64,000 bases of DNA, taken from the NCBI GenBank assembly GCA_023657425.1, contig JAGTJW010000001.1:682001-746000 (forward strand). The letters run 5' to 3'. The notes beneath the pieces are model-generated. The model was not told the DNA's origin and ran no database searches. It saw only the letters and a program-made list of their open reading frames with translations. This document shows, piece by piece, positions 39,571 through 53,300 of this stretch (within the stretch, counting starts at the first letter, position 1; each line of letters begins with the position of its first letter). A program made the position numbers and the translations under genes. Source of the DNA: Ideonella sp. WA131b (GTDB lineage Bacteria; Pseudomonadota; Gammaproteobacteria; Burkholderiales; Burkholderiaceae_C).

Positions 39571-41315
39571 TGCGCCGCTGCTTGTTTGTCTGGCGACGGA
39601 CCGGCCAGGTCCGCCACTCGATTGTCGGTCTGGGCCACCGAAGGCTTGCCCAGCAGTTTTCCCGGTGGCGCATCGGCTGCCAATTGGCCGGCATCGAGCA
39701 CCAGCACGCGGTCAGCGATCTGCATCAACTCGGTGGCATGGGTCGTCACCACGAGGCAGCGGCCGGTCTTCATGCTCTTCAGGGTCTGCAGCACCTGGTC
39801 CTGCGCCTGGCGGTCCAGCCCGGATGTGGGCTCGTCCAGCACCATCAGCTCGGCGTCCTGCAAGAAGGTGCGCGCCAAGGCCACCATCTGCCGCTGGCCG
39901 CCCGAAAGGCTCTGGCCGTTCAGCCCGATGCGCGAGTTGAGCCCGAGCACGCCGCGCTGCAGCGCCGGGCCCAGCCCGGCCCGCGTCAGCGCCCGCTCCA
40001 CTTCTTCTTGCGTGACGTTGCTGCGGCCACCCGCCACCACATCGGCCAGCCGGCCCGGCATGAAGACGGCGTCCTGCGGCTTGAAGGCTGTCCGCTCGGC
40101 CAGCCAGCGCCGGTCGGCGTCGGTGGCGATCAAATGGCCGCCAACAGCCAGCCGCCCTTCGGCGTGCGCGGCATGCCCGGCCAGCAGGCGCAGCAGTGAC
40201 GACTTGCCCGAGCCCGAGGCCCCCACCACCACCGTCAGCTCGCCGGCCCGGATCTGCAGGTTCAGCTTGCGCAGCGCCGGCTCGCCCCGCCCCGGGTAGC
40301 TCAGGCTCGTGTCCACGAGCACCGCGCCGGCCGTGTTCAGGTGCTCGTCCTGCAGCGGCACCGCCGGCACCTCGGTGGACACCGTCAGCCACTCCTGGAG
40401 GTCGGCGAGCGCCTTCGAGAACTCCTTCCAGCGCGTGACGATGGGAACGATCGAGCAGAAGATGCCGACGATCCGCCCGCTCAGCAGGCTGGCCGAGATC
40501 AGCCCGCCCACCGTCAGCGCCTGCGCCTCCACGCGGTAGACGCCGGCCACGAGCAGGACCACGGTCGTCATCGTCATGCCCATGGGCATGGCTTGCGTGG
40601 AAACCTGGCTCCAGAAGCGGGCCTTGGCGGCCGCGCGTGCGCCCGTCATCGAGGGCGTCTGCAGCCGCCTGAGCGCCGATTCCGCGGCCTCGGGCCGGGC
40701 CAGGCTCTCGCGCGACAGCAGCATCTCCACCATGCCGGTGACCTTCTCGCTCTGGGCCCGGGTGGAGTCGATCTGGCGGCGCAGGCTCATGCTGTGCAGC
40801 AGCGCCGTCAGGATCAGCAGGCCCACGCCAAAGCCCAGCGGGATCCACACCAGCGGCCCCGCCACCAGGGCCACCACGGCCAGGAAGAGCACCATGAAGG
40901 GCACATCGGCCAGGGGCAGCAGGAACTGTGCGCTCAAGAAGTCGCGTGTGGCCATCAGCTCGCGGTAGCGCGACACCACCATGCCCACCGGCAGGTCTTT
41001 GCTCGTGGGCACGCGCAGCAGGCCGCGCAGCAGCCGCTGATCGAGGTGCACGTCCCATCGGCTGCTGCCGTGCTCCACCAGCAGCACGCGCGAGTAGCGC
41101 AACAGCCCCTCCAGCGCCACCAGCACCACCATGCCGGCGGCCAAGGCCCAGAGGGTTTCGTGCATCTCGTTGCCGATGGCCTTGTCGTAGACCAGCATCG
41201 TGAACAAGGGCACCGCCAGCACAAAGACGTTCACCAGCGCACTGGCGAGCAGGAGCTCGGCCAGGTGGCGCCGGTTGGCACGGGCGAACAGCAGCAGCGA
41301 TGACATCATCGTCAA
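39567..41315 (-). CDS. Type I secretion ABC transporter, cassette 2
   Basis: 582 residues, paralogous along its whole length to the cassette 1 transporter. The permease domain begins FARANRRHLAEL; Walker A is GASGSGKSS starting at G365, with signature LSGGQRQMVALAR, Walker B LMVLDEPTSGLDR and H-loop VTTHAT. No C39 or C39-like domain is present, so it does not process its substrate. It starts 33 bases after the stop of giant gene 2 and its stop overlaps the TolC-type gene by ATGA. ATGs at 41315, 41309 and 41306 are all possible starts. Confidence 0.94.
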   Translation of the reverse strand: MTMMSSLLLFARANRRHLAELLLASALVNVFVLAVPLFTMLVYDKAIGNEMHETLWALAAGMVVLVALEGLLRYSRVLLVEHGSSRWDVHLDQRLLRGLLRVPTSKDLPVGMVVSRYRELMATRDFLSAQFLLPLADVPFMVLFLAVVALVAGPLVWIPLGFGVGLLILTALLHSMSLRRQIDSTRAQSEKVTGMVEMLLSRESLARPEAAESALRRLQTPSMTGARAAAKARFWSQVSTQAMPMGMTMTTVVLLVAGVYRVEAQALTVGGLISASLLSGRIVGIFCSIVPIVTRWKEFSKALADLQEWLTVSTEVPAVPLQDEHLNTAGAVLVDTSLSYPGRGEPALRKLNLQIRAGELTVVVGASGSGKSSLLRLLAGHAAHAEGRLAVGGHLIATDADRRWLAERTAFKPQDAVFMPGRLADVVAGGRSNVTQEEVERALTRAGLGPALQRGVLGLNSRIGLNGQSLSGGQRQMVALARTFLQDAELMVLDEPTSGLDRQAQDQVLQTLKSMKTGRCLVVTTHATELMQIADRVLVLDAGQLAADAPPGKLLGKPSVAQTDNRVADLAGPSPDKQAAAQ

Positions 41316-41348
41316 TTTTCCTCACGGGCTCGGGCCCGGGCCGTCACA

Positions 41349-44300
41349 TCAGACATTGTCAGGCGGCGGCGGCAGGTACACGTTCAGCGTGGCCGTCTGC
41401 ACCGAGCCCGTGAACAGCAGGTACTCGGTGTAGGTCTGGCCGGTGTTGGCGTCCACGCCGCTGCTGCCGATGACGAAGGGCGAGTTGATGGTCAGCGTGT
41501 CACCCGAGTCCAAGGACAGCTTGAGCACGGCGTCGCTGTCGGTCATGCCGACGATGGCGTTCGCGTCAACGCTGATGCTGGAGTTGGCGCCGTCGCGCAC
41601 GTCCAGCGCCTCGATGTTGTCCACCCGGCCCGCCAACGTGCCCAGGTCGAGGGCGCCGCCCACGGTGCCCAGGTCCAGCGTGTCCGTGCCCGAGCCGCCG
41701 TCGGCCAGGCCGATGTCGGCTGCGGCGCCGAACTCCAGCATGTCGTCACCCACGCCGCCGTTCAGCGTGTCCACACCGCCGGCGCTCACCAGGGTGTCGT
41801 TGCCACCGCCGCCATTGATCTGGTTGTTGCCCCCGTTGCCCACGATGACGTTGTTCAAGGCGTTGCCGGTGCCATCGAGCGGTGCGCTGCCCGCCAGCGT
41901 GAGGTTCTCCACGTTGTCCGACAGGGTGAAGTTCACCGAGGCGCTCACCACATCGGTGCCGGCGCCCGAGGCCTCGAACACCTGGTCGCCGCCGTTGTCG
42001 ACGACGTAGATGTCGTCGCCCGCGCCGCCCGCCATCTGGTCGGCCCCCTCCTTGCCGTTGAGGGTGTTGCTGCCGCTGTTGCCCGTCAGCACGTTGTTCT
42101 GCGCGTTGCCGAAGGCGGTGAGGTTGCCGCTGCCCAGCAGCGTGAGGTTCTCCAGGTTCGGGAGCAGCTCCAGCGAGTAGCTGATCGTGCTCTGCACGGT
42201 GTCGATGCCCTGATTGTCGGCCTCGACGATGACGTCGTTCAGGTCGTTCACCACATAGGTGTCGTTGCCGCCCAGGCCGGTCATGGTGTCGGCCCCGCCG
42301 CCGCCGTCGATCACGTTGTCGCCATCGTTGCCGGAGATGAGGTTGTCCAGCCCGTTGCCGGTGGCGTTGAGCGGCGCCGTGCCGGCGACGAGCTGCAGCC
42401 GCTCGACGTTGTTGCTGAGCGTGTGGCTCACCGAGGCCACCACGAGGTCGCTGCTGCCCTGGCCGGCGCCGGCCAGCTCGGTCACCACGTCCAGCGTGTC
42501 GTCCACGAAATACGTGTCGTTGCCAAGGCCGCCGGTCATCGTGTCGGCGCCGCCGAGCCCGTTGAGCTGGTTGTCGCCGTCGTTGCCCTCCAGCACGTTG
42601 GCCGTGGCGTTGCCGGTGGCGTTGTTGCTGGCGCCGCCGGTCAGCACCAGGCGCTCCACGAAGCTGGGCAGGGTGTAGCTGACACTGCTGCGCACCTGGT
42701 CGTTGCCGCCTTGATCGACCCCGCCGCTGGTCTCGTCGACGACGTCGCCGGTGCCGTCCACCCAGTAGGTGTCGTCACCGCCCATGCCGCGCATCGTGTC
42801 GGCGCCGCCGAGGCCGTCGAGCACGTTGGCGGCGGCGTTGCCCACGATGGTGTTGGCCAGCTCGTTGCCCGTGCCGTTGGCCGCCGTGCCGGTGAGCGTG
42901 AGGTTCTCCACCAGGCCGGGCAGCGTGTAGCTGATGGCGGCCTGCACCAGGTCAAGGCCGCCGTCGGCGCCGGATGGCTCCACCACCTGGTCGAGGGGGT
43001 TGTCCACCACGTAGGTGTCGTTGCCGGTGCCGCCTTCCATCTGGTCGGCACCCGCGCCGCCGTTGAGCGTGTCGTTGCCGCCCAGGCCCTGCAGCAGGTT
43101 GGCCCCGGTGTTGCCGGTGAGGCTGTTGTCGGCCGCGTTGCCGGTGCCATTGAGGTTGGCGCTGCCGGTGAGCACCAGGTTCTCCACGTGGTTGCCCAGC
43201 GTGTGGCCGATGCTGCTTTGCACCGTGTCGATGCCGGCGTCGGCGGCTTCGGTCAGCGAGTCGCCCGCATCGTCCACCACGTAGGTGTCGTTGCCGGCGC
43301 CGCCCGCCATGGTGTCGGCCCCGGTGCCGCCATTGAGCGTGTCGCCATTCATGCCGCCGGTCAGGGTGTCGTTGCCATCACCGCCGTTGAGCGTGGCGCC
43401 CAGGGTGGTGGCAGCGAGCTGCGGCGCCGCATTGCGGTAGGGGTGGTCCGCTGGCAGCAGCGCCTGGCTGCCCCACTTCCAGGCCAGGTAGCCTTCCACG
43501 AACTGGCGTTCGGTGGTGCCCAACAAGCCGCTCACCACCAGCACCTCGGGGATCTGGCCACCGAAGGTCCACGAGCTCTGCGTGTTGGTCTGGCCGAGCC
43601 ACCAGTTCGACGTGCTGACGTGCCCGAACTGGAGGCCGCCGTGGAAGTTAAACGCCTGGTTCACCACCCCCACCGTGGCGGTGATGTTGTTGAGCGCCGC
43701 GTGCACGTCACCGCGGGTGGACCACGCCGCCACCCCGCCGTTTTGCCAGAACGCGTTGGCCGTCAGGCTGCCGTAGCCGGACGCCGTCACCAGGGTGTCG
43801 TTGGTCGACCCAGCGGTGGCGAGCAGCATATGGGTGCTCGTGGAGACATTGGTGTTGCCATTCGTGCCGAACGCGTAGGTGGTGTCGGTGGTGTTCTGCA
43901 CCCAGTACAGGCTCTGGGTCAGGCTGCTGGCCGACGGCACCCCCGGCACGGCGATGTAGTCGTCCACGCCGTCGTAGGTGACCGAAGGCAAGCCGTTGAG
44001 GCCCCCCTGCACCAGCGTCGGTGACTGCTGCTCGCCGTAGACCTCGCCGTGGCGGCCGTTGCCGCTCTTGTCGCGCCAGACCGTGATCAGGTTGCCGTTG
44101 AGCCCGGCTTCGGCCAGGCCCTCGCGGATGCCGTCACCGTCCAGGTCGGCGGCGTCCAGCCACACCGACAGGCGGCCGGCACCCAGCTGATCGGGGGTCC
44201 AGGGGTCGAGCACGCGCAAGGTGTCGTCACCCGCGTCGCCATTGAGCGTGCTGCCGCTGGCGGCCTCCAGCACGTCCTGGCCCTCGCCGCCGTTGAGCGT

Positions 44301-47300
44301 GTCGATCCCGCCGTTGCCGAGCAAGCTGTCGTTGCCGCCCTGGCCGCTGATCACGTTGGCCGCCGGGGTGCCGATGATCGTGTTGGCGCCGGCGTTGCCG
44401 CTGCCGTTCTGCGCGCCGCTGCCGATGAGCGTGAGGTTCTCGACGTTGGCGTAGTTCTCCAGAGAGAGGTTCAGGCCGGTGGTGGCCATCAGCGTGTCGG
44501 CCGTGCCTTCGCTGTCGCCGGCCAGCTCCGTGACGATGTCGGCGTTGGACTGCACCACGTAGGTGTCGTTGCCCGTGCCGCCCACGAGGGTGTCCGTGCC
44601 GCCCGCGCCCTCCAGGTAGTCGTCGCCGGCCCCGCCTTGCAGCGTGTCGCCGGTGGTGTCGGAGGGCGTCGCCTGGCCGTGGCTGAAGAGGTTGGTGGGG
44701 ATGACCGAGAAGGTGGTGTTGGCCAGGGCCAGGTCATAGGTGTCGCTGCGCTGCCAGCGCACATCCAGCTCGGTAGCGACGGTGGTTGCCGTGGTTGGGT
44801 CGGTCACCCTCACCGTGATCGGCACCAGGCCGGCCTCCAGCCACACCGGCAATGAGACGGCGGTCTGCCGCGTGCCGAGGCCCGCAGCGTCGTAGTTGAT
44901 CACCTGCTGCGCGTCGATCGTGAGGACCAGGGCCGTGGACGTGCTGCGGAAGGTGTACCACCCGGCGGTGGTCACGTTGAGGTCGCCGACGAGCTGCAGA
45001 CGGTAACCGTTGGCGGGCGCGCCGGCCACCGGGGGCACATCGGAGCCGTAGCTCAGGCTCAGGCCGTTGGTGTGCGTGCCCACAAATGCCGCCACCGTGC
45101 TCAGCGTGGTGGTGTAGGTCTCCATGCGCAGCCCGGCTGTCGGCACGCCTTCCATCCAGGTCCGTTCGGGCAGGGGGCGGAAGCCCGAGCTCAACTGGTC
45201 GTTGCCGTCGCCGCCCGCCAGGGTGTCGGCGCCGCCGCCGCCGTAGAGCACATCGTTGCCGGCGTTGCCGCTGAGCGTGTCGTTGCCCGTGGTGCCGGCC
45301 AGCAGGTTGTCGGCCGCGCTGCCGATGCCGGTGGCGCCCCCGCTGCCCGTGAACACCAGGTTCTCCACGTTGGCGTACTGCGCGGCGTTGAGGTCGAGCG
45401 TGGCCAGGCCGGTGTTGATGGTGTCCCGGCCACCGGTGGCGGTTTCGGTGATGGTGTCGGTGCTGTCGTCGATGACGTAGTTGTCATTGCCTGCACCGCC
45501 CACGAGCGTGTCGGTGCCGCCGGCACCGTCGAGCCAGTTGCTGAACCCGTTGCCCGTCAAGGTGTTGTTGGCGGCGTTGCCCCAGGCCTTGAGGCCGGCG
45601 GTGTCCGGGTTCTGGGCATTCGCCACCAGGGTCAGATTTTCAAAGTTGGGCAACAGGCGGTGGCTGAAGTTGGACTCAACCGTATCCGTGCCCTCGCCGG
45701 CGATCTCCAGCAAGCGGGTGTATACGTTGCGAACAACGTAGGTGTCGTCGCCCGCCTTGCCTTCGAGCCTGCTGGGCAACCCGTTGTAGTAATGGTGGGA
45801 TTGCGACCCGCCACCCATCAGCAGGTTGTCCAAGCCATTGCCGGTGGCGCTCCACCGGTAGGTGTTTCGGATGTCCACGTTTTCCACGTTGTCAGGCAGC
45901 ACATAGGTGCTGACCGCATCATGGTTCTGCAGGACCACGGTATCTACGCCGCCACCGGCAGCCTCAACCACGGTGTGGATCGCGTTTCGGTTGTCGAAGT
46001 TGTAGGTGTCGTTTCCGCCCATGCCGACCAGGGTATGCGCAACGTCCAGGGAAGACCCCAGGGCGCCACCCGTCAGGACGTTGGCGAGATCGTTGCCGGT
46101 GAGTGTCGTCGGCGTGAGGCCGATGGCGCGGGCGTTCTCGACATTGGCCGGCAGGGAGGGCAGGGAGGCGGTGGTCATCACCTCGTCGGTGCCTTCATCG
46201 GCAAGCTCCTGCACCAAGCCGGCTTCGCCGGTTTCGTCCAGAATGTAGATGTCATCGCCCGTTCCGCCGATCATCGTGTCGGTGCCGGTGCTGCCGTCCA
46301 AGATGTCGTTGCCGCCACCGCCGATGAGGGTGTCATCGCCGCCCGCCCCCACCAGCCGGTTGGCCGCGCTGTTGCCGGTGATGGTGTTGGCCCCGTCGTT
46401 GCCCGCGCCATCGAGCGCCGCCGTGCCCGTGAGCGTGAGGTTCTCGACGTTCTTGGCGAGGTAGTAGCTGACCTCGGCCTGCACCAGGTCGGTGCCGGCA
46501 CCGGCGGCTTCGAAGACCGTGTCGGTGAGGGAGCTGACGATGTAGGTGTCGTCCCCCACGCCGCCCGCCAGGTAGTTGGTGCCGGCGCCGCCGGCGAGGG
46601 TGTCGTTGCCCGTGTGGCCAAAGAGGCCGTCGTTGCGGTCGCCGCCGGTCAGCGTGTCGTTGCCGGCACCGCCCAGCAGCAGCAGATCGAGCCTGCCGGC
46701 GCCACGCACAGGGGCTGAGCCGTAGTCGGCGGTGAGCGTGTCGTCTTTGTTGGCGCTGCCATCGCCAAAGACGAGCGGCGCGTCGTACCAGGTCGGGTCG
46801 AAGCCCACCGCGCCCAGCACCGGGTCGATGGTGAGATCCGGCGTGGGTGTGACCCACTTGCTGCGCAGGTAGGCCTCGACCACCAGGCGTTCGGCGGCCA
46901 CCAGGGCGCGGTCAAAGACCAGCACTTCCGACAGCTCCCCGCGACTGGCCGCGCTTCCCGTGCCCTGCGCGCCCAGCGCGAGGGTTCCGAGGTTGCCGCC
47001 ACCTGCGTTATAGCTCGTGATGTCCGACGGGGTGCTGTAGTAGTTCAACGCCGTGCCGTCGCGGTAGGCCGCCGTACTGGGCCCGAACGAGACCACGGCG
47101 TATGACAGCGCGGTGTTGTAGACGGGGGCCACGGGGGGGCTTGCGTACGCGATCCAGCTGGCGCCGCCCGTTGCAACGTCCTGGAGACCGTTCGACCAGC
47201 CCAAAGCCCAACTCGAGTCCCGGGAGGTGACCAGCCGCTGGGCCAGCCTGGCACCCGAGATGTCCGTGAGCTGCCCCACGGCAAAGACCGTGTAGCTGTG

Positions 47301-50300
47301 ATTGGGCAGCGTGAGCGAAGACACAAGTTGATCGGTGCCGTCGAAACGCACCGCGGCCTGCCCGGTGACGCCGGCGGCCTGCCAGGTGGGCCGCCAGCTG
47401 GCACCGTTCAGCGCCGTGAAGTTGACGCCGTTGCCGCTTTTGTCGGCCCAGTTTGAGACGAACAGCGGGCCCGACTGCGGCAGCCCCGCCTCGCCGGCGA
47501 ACTCGGCAGTGCCGTCGCCGTCCAGGTCCGTGGCATCCAGCCAGGTGCGCAGGCCGCCAAAACTGTCGGGCAGCAGCCGCGCGCCGGTGTAGTTGACGCC
47601 CCAGCCGGACGCCAGCTCGTTCGGGTCGGCCAGCACCTTGACGTTGGCGCCAACCACCAGGTCGTGCTGGGACTCGACCACCGACGCAAACAGCCGGCCG
47701 GCGCTGCCGTCGGACATCACCACCGAGGGCGCACCGTTGGTGAACAGGTTGCTGAACTCGGTGGCGCTGAGCAGCAGGACGTCGCCCCCCAGGCCGTCCG
47801 ACGGGCCGTCGCCCACCACCTCCAGCCGGCCGGCCCCTTCGGCACCCAGCAGGCCCGGGCTGTTGAGCGCGGTGGCGTCGATGCGGAAGCTGTTGGCATG
47901 GGCGGCCGGCGCCAGGCCCTCGAGCGTGAAGCTGGCAAAGTCCAGCCGCTCGATGGCGCTGGCCTTGTTCACGAGCTGCGTCAGCGAGTTCAGGCCGGAA
48001 CGGTCGAGCACCAGCGTGTCGCTGCCGGCGCCGCCATTGGCCAGGCTGTAGGCGTTGTCCACCAGGATGATGCGGTCGTTGCCGCCGCCCGCCACGAAAC
48101 TGTCGGCCCCGCCAGCGCCAAACAGCACGTTGGCCTGCGAGTTGCCGGTGATCTCGTTGGCACCGGCATGGCCCGTGCCGCTGATGGGGCCGGCGTCCTC
48201 CATGAGCTGCAGGTTCTCAAGGTTGATGCCCAGCGTCCAGTTGATGGTGGCCCGCACCGTGTCGCTGCCCTCCAGGGGGTTTTCCTGGGTCTGGTCGCCG
48301 GCATCGTCCACCACATAGATGTCGTCACCCAGGCCGCCGGTCATCACGTCGGCCCCGCCCCGCCCGTCGAGGATGTTGCTGCCGCTGGTGCCGATGAGGG
48401 TGTTGGCAATGGCGTTGCCCGTGCCGTTGATGGAATCGAGGCCCTGGAGTTCGAGGCGCTCGATGAAGGGCTCGAGCGTGAAGCTCGCGCTGCTGAAGAC
48501 GACATCGTTGCCGCCGCCCAGCGAGGCTTCCACCGCGCGGTCGTTCGAGTCGTCGACGTAATACTGGTCGTCGCCGTCGCCGCCGGACATCACGTCGACG
48601 CCTGCGCCGCCGATGATGATGTTGTTGCCCGCGTTGCCGTTGATGACGTTGTCCGCGGCGCTGCCTGTGGCCGTGAAGTTGCCGGTGCCCTGCAGCGTGA
48701 GGTTCTCCAGGCTGCCCGTCAGCGTGTAGCTGCTGCTGGCCAACACCGTGTCGATGCCTTCGCCATCGAACTCCTCGATGATGTCGGCCGCGACGTCGAC
48801 GACGTAGGTGTCGTTGCCCATGCCGCCCCTGAGCGTGTCATTGCCCAGGCCGCCATCGAGCACGTTGTCGCCGACGTTGCCGATGATGACGTTGTCCAGC
48901 TCGTTGCCGAAGCCGTTGATTTTGCCGGTGCCGCTGAGCTGCAGGTCTTCCACCAGCGCGCGCAGCGTGTAGCTGGCGCTGGCGATCACGCGGTCGCGGT
49001 CGGTGGTGTTGGTTTCGACGGTGTTGTCCGCCGATTCGTCGACGATGTAGGTGTCGTTGCCGGCGCCGCCCAGCAGGGTGTCGACGCCGCTGCCGCCGTC
49101 GAGCGTGTTGTTGCCGTTGTTGCCGAAGATGGTGTTGGCCAGGTTGTTGCCGGTGCCCGACAGGTTGGCCGAGCCCAGCAGCTCGAGAATTTCGACCTCG
49201 GCCGACAGCGTGAAGCTCGCCGACGCGTTCACGCGGTCGAAGTCCCCGCCCTGGAAAGCCTCGACGACGGTGTCGCCCGTGTCATCCACGACGTAGGTGT
49301 CGTTGCCGCCCCCGCCTTCCATACGGTCGGTGCCCGTGAGGCCGTCGAGGAGGTTGTCGCTGCTGTTGCCCCAGAGCGAGTTGTTCAGCTCGTTGCCGGT
49401 GGCGTTGAATTCGCCGGTGCCGGTGAGCCGGAGGTTCTCGAGATTGCTGCCGATGCCCAGCGTCCAGCTGAGCGAGGCCTCCACGGTGTCGGAGCCGCCG
49501 CCGCCCAGCTCGGTGATGGAGTCGCCGAGGGTGTCGACCACGTAGGTGTCGTCGCCGCCGCGCCCGGTCATGACGTCATTGCCACCCAGGCCGTTGAGCA
49601 CGTTGGCGGCGTCGTTGCCCCTGAGCACGTTGCTGCCGCCGTTGCCGATGCCGTCGATGGCGAGCGTGCCGGTGAGCTCCAGCACCTCGAAAGTGACACC
49701 CAAGGTCCAGGTGACCTCCGAGAGCACGGTGTCGACGCCCTTGCCCTCCTCTTCGATCAGCGTGGTGCTGGCCGTGCGCACGATGTAGGTGTCGTCACCG
49801 GCGCCGCCGATGAGCGTGTCGCCGGAGCCGCCGCCGCCGTCGAGCGTGTTGTTGCCCTGGTTGCCGACGATGACGTTGGACAGGCCATTGCCCGTGCCGG
49901 ACAGGTTGTCGCTGCCCTGGAGCTCGAGCCGCTCCACGTTGTCCGCGAGGGTGTGGGTCAGCCACGCGCGCACGGTGTCAGAGCCGCGATTGGGTTTCTC
50001 GATGACGTCGTCGCCCTCGCTGTCGACGACGTAGATGTCGTTGCCCGCGCCGCCGTCCATCGTGTCGGCGCCAGCGTCGCCGTCGAGCCGGTTGTTGCCG
50101 TCGTTGCCAAACAGCTCGTTGTTGCCGCCGTTGCCGGTTCCCTCCAGGTTGCCGGCGCCCGTCAGGCGCAGCACCTCCAGGCCGTCCGTCAGGGTATAGG
50201 AGATGGCGCTCTCCACCGTGTCTTTGCCCTGGCTCTCATCGTCAACCTCGGTGACGAGGTCGTCTTCGTTGTCGACCCGGTAGGTGTCGTCGCCGGCTCC

Positions 50301-53300
50301 ACCGATGAGGGAGTCCGCGCCACCCTTGCCGTCAAGGATGTTTTTGCCGGCCGTGCCGAAGATGGTGTTGTCGGCGTCGTTGCCGGTGCCATCGATGGCG
50401 GCCGTGCCCGTGAGCGTGAGGTTCTCGACGTTGGCATCGAGCGTGTGGCTCACCGAGGCAAACACCGCGTCAGTGCCTTGCCCGTCGGCGGCCTCGACGA
50501 CCCGATCGCCGGTGTTGTCGACAAAATAGGTGTCGCTGCCGTCGCCGCCTTCCATCGTGTCGGCGCCGGCGCCGCCGTTGAGCACGTTGTTGCGGGCCTC
50601 GCCCTCCACGCTGATGCGGTTGTTCAAGGCGTTGCCGGTGCCGTTGAGGGCGGTGCCGGTGAGGACGAGATCCTCGACTCCGGCGGCGAGGACGGCAACG
50701 CTCACGCTGGCGCGCACGGTGTCGAGGCCCTGTTCGGCCGCTTCGGTGACCGCGTCGCCGAGGTCGTCGACGATGTAGATGTCGTTGCCCAGGCCGCCGG
50801 CCAGGGTGTCGGCACCCGCCGCGCCATCGAGCGTGTTGTCGGCTTCGTTGCCGATGAGCCAATTGGCCAGGGCGTTGCCGGTGCCGGAGATCGGGGCCGT
50901 GCCGAGCAGCTCGAGGTTTTCGACGTTGTTGCCCAGCGTGAAGCTCACCGACGCGTTCACGCGGTCGGTGCCCGCACCGAAGCCTTCGATCACCTGCTCG
51001 CCCGCTTGATCGACCACGTAGACGTCGTCGCCGCCGCCGCCTTCCATGCGGTCGACGCCCGTGCCGCCGTCCAGGGTGTTGGCGGCACTGTTGCCGATGA
51101 GGAGGTTGGCCAGCGAGTTGCCCGTGGCGTTGATCTCCTGGTGGCCGGTGAGCGTGAGGTCCTCGAGCTGGGCACCCAGCGTCCAGTTGATCGAGGCCCA
51201 GACGGTGTCGCGGCCCGCGTCGGCGAACTCGGTCACCTTGTCGGATTCGTTGTCGACGACGTAGGTGTCGTTGCCTTCGCCACCGATCAGGGTGTCGGCG
51301 CCGGCACCGCCGTCCAGCAGGTTGGCCGACTCATTGCCCGTGATCACGTTGGCCCCGCTGTTGCCGGTGCCTGAGAGCTCGCCCGCGCCGGCCAGCAGCT
51401 CCAGGTTCTCGGTGTGGTCCCCCAGGGTGTAGCTGGCACTGGCCTGGACGAGGTCGGTGCCCTGGCCGGACTGCTCGGTGACGGTGTCCTGCGAGTCGTC
51501 GACGACATAGGTGTCGTCACCAAGACCGCCCAGCAAGGCGTCGGCGCCGCCGCGTCCGTCGAGCAGGTCGTCGCCCTCGCCGCCCTCCAGGCGGTTGCCG
51601 GTGGAGCTGCCGATGAGCGTGTCGCCCGCGGTCGAGCCGACGAGGTTCTCGATGCCGGCCAGCGTGTCGCCCTGGGCGTCGCCGCCCGACCCGCGGCCGG
51701 TGGTGAGGTTCACCGTGACCGCACTCGCCGATGCGGCGTAATCCGCGGTGTCGCTGCCTGCGCCGCCGATCAGGGTGTCGGCGCCGCCACCGCCCACCAG
51801 GGTGTCGGCGCCCGCGCCACCCTCCAGCCGGTTGCCACTGCTGCTGCCCACGAGGCGGTCGGCATGGCTGGACCCGGCGAGGTTCTCGATCGAGTCGAAA
51901 ATGTCGCCTCCGGCATCGCCGGTGTTGTCGGCCACCGCCTCGAGGCTGGCCGTGACGCCCGCGGTGGACGATGAATAGGACGCGGTGTCGGTGCCGCTGC
52001 CGCCCCGCAGGCGGTCGGCCCCGCCGCCGCCCACGAGGATGTCGTCGCCCTCGCCGCCTTCGAGCTGGTTGTCGCCGGCGTCACCGGCCAGTTCGTCGGC
52101 AAAGCTGGAGCCGATGAGGTTCTCGATGCTGTCGAAGGTGTCGCCGTCGTCGGCGCTCGCGTCGTCAAGCCGGGCCACCACCGCACCCAGCGCGTCGGCG
52201 TAGCTGGCGGTGTCGGAGCCCGTACCCCCCTGCAGCTTGTCGGCACCCAGACCGCCCACCAGAAGGTCGTCGCCGGCATCGCCGGCCAGGGTGTTGTCGC
52301 CGTTGTCGCCCGTCAGCGTGTCGGCGAACTGGGAGCCCCGAAGGTTTTCGATGTCCTGGAACGTGTCACCCTGGGCATGCCCGCCGGTCGCCGTGCCGGT
52401 GCGCAAATTGATCGCGACCGCGGCATCCGATGCGAAATAGCTGGCCGTGTCCAGCCCGGCATCACCGCGCAGCACGTCGGCGCCGGCCATGCCGGCCAGG
52501 GTGTCGTCGCCGGCCCCGCCCTCGAGCGTGTTGGCCGCCGCGTCGCCGGCCAGAGTGTCATCGAACTTGGAGCCGATGAGGCCTTCGATCGACACGTAGA
52601 CGTCGCCGGCGGCCTCGCCGGTGTTGGCGCCCGAGACGGACATGGACGCGTTCACGCCCGCCTGTGCAGCGGCATAGCTGGCGCTGTCGTTGCCTGCGCC
52701 GCCTTCGAGCACGTCGGCGCCCTGCCGGCCCTCGAGCACGTCGTTGCCGTTGCCGCCGACGAGCAGGTTGTTGCCGTCATCGCCGGTCAAGGTGTCGTCG
52801 AAGGCGCTGCCGGTGATGTTCTCGATGCCGGCGAGCACGTCTCCTTCGGCGTCGCCGCCGGCGCCCACACCGGTGCTCAAGTTGGCGATCACGCCGGATG
52901 CCGAGCCCGCGTAGCTGACGCGGTCCATGCCGGCACCGCCTTGGAGCGTGTCGCCCCCGGAGCCGCCATCGAGGGTGTCGTCGCCGTCGCCGCCGAGCAG
53001 CGTGTCGTTGCCGACCAGGCCTTCGAGCGTGTCGGCGCCGGCACCCCCGTCCAGGGTGTTGGCCGAGCCATCCCCGATGATGGAGTCGGCCCCGCTGCTG
53101 CCCACGACGTTCTCGATGGACTCGAAGGTGTCGCCCTGGGCGTCACCCCCTGAGGCGGTGGAGGCGCCCAGGTTGATCGTGACGGCGGCGCTGCCGGAGT
53201 AGTCGATGGTGTCGCTGCCGTCGCCGCCGATGAGCTGGTCGGCACCGGCGCCGCCGATCAGCGTGTCGCTGCCGCGCCCGCCGTCGAGGCGGTTGGCGGC

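Noticed and set aside
47664..51374. 1236-aa open frame on the plus strand, and similar ones (17132-20380, 12560-14113, 20777-22405, 61149-63851)
   Set aside because: They are antisense to the giant RTX genes or pilus genes. The stop-free frames come from GC-rich repeated sense codons; their products are low-complexity V/A/G/H-rich and start at no sensible ribosome site.
48150..51560. Regular 243-bp periodicity suggesting a CRISPR-like or satellite array
   Set aside because: The period equals 81 codons and the frame is open throughout; it is protein repeat structure, not spacer-repeat DNA.
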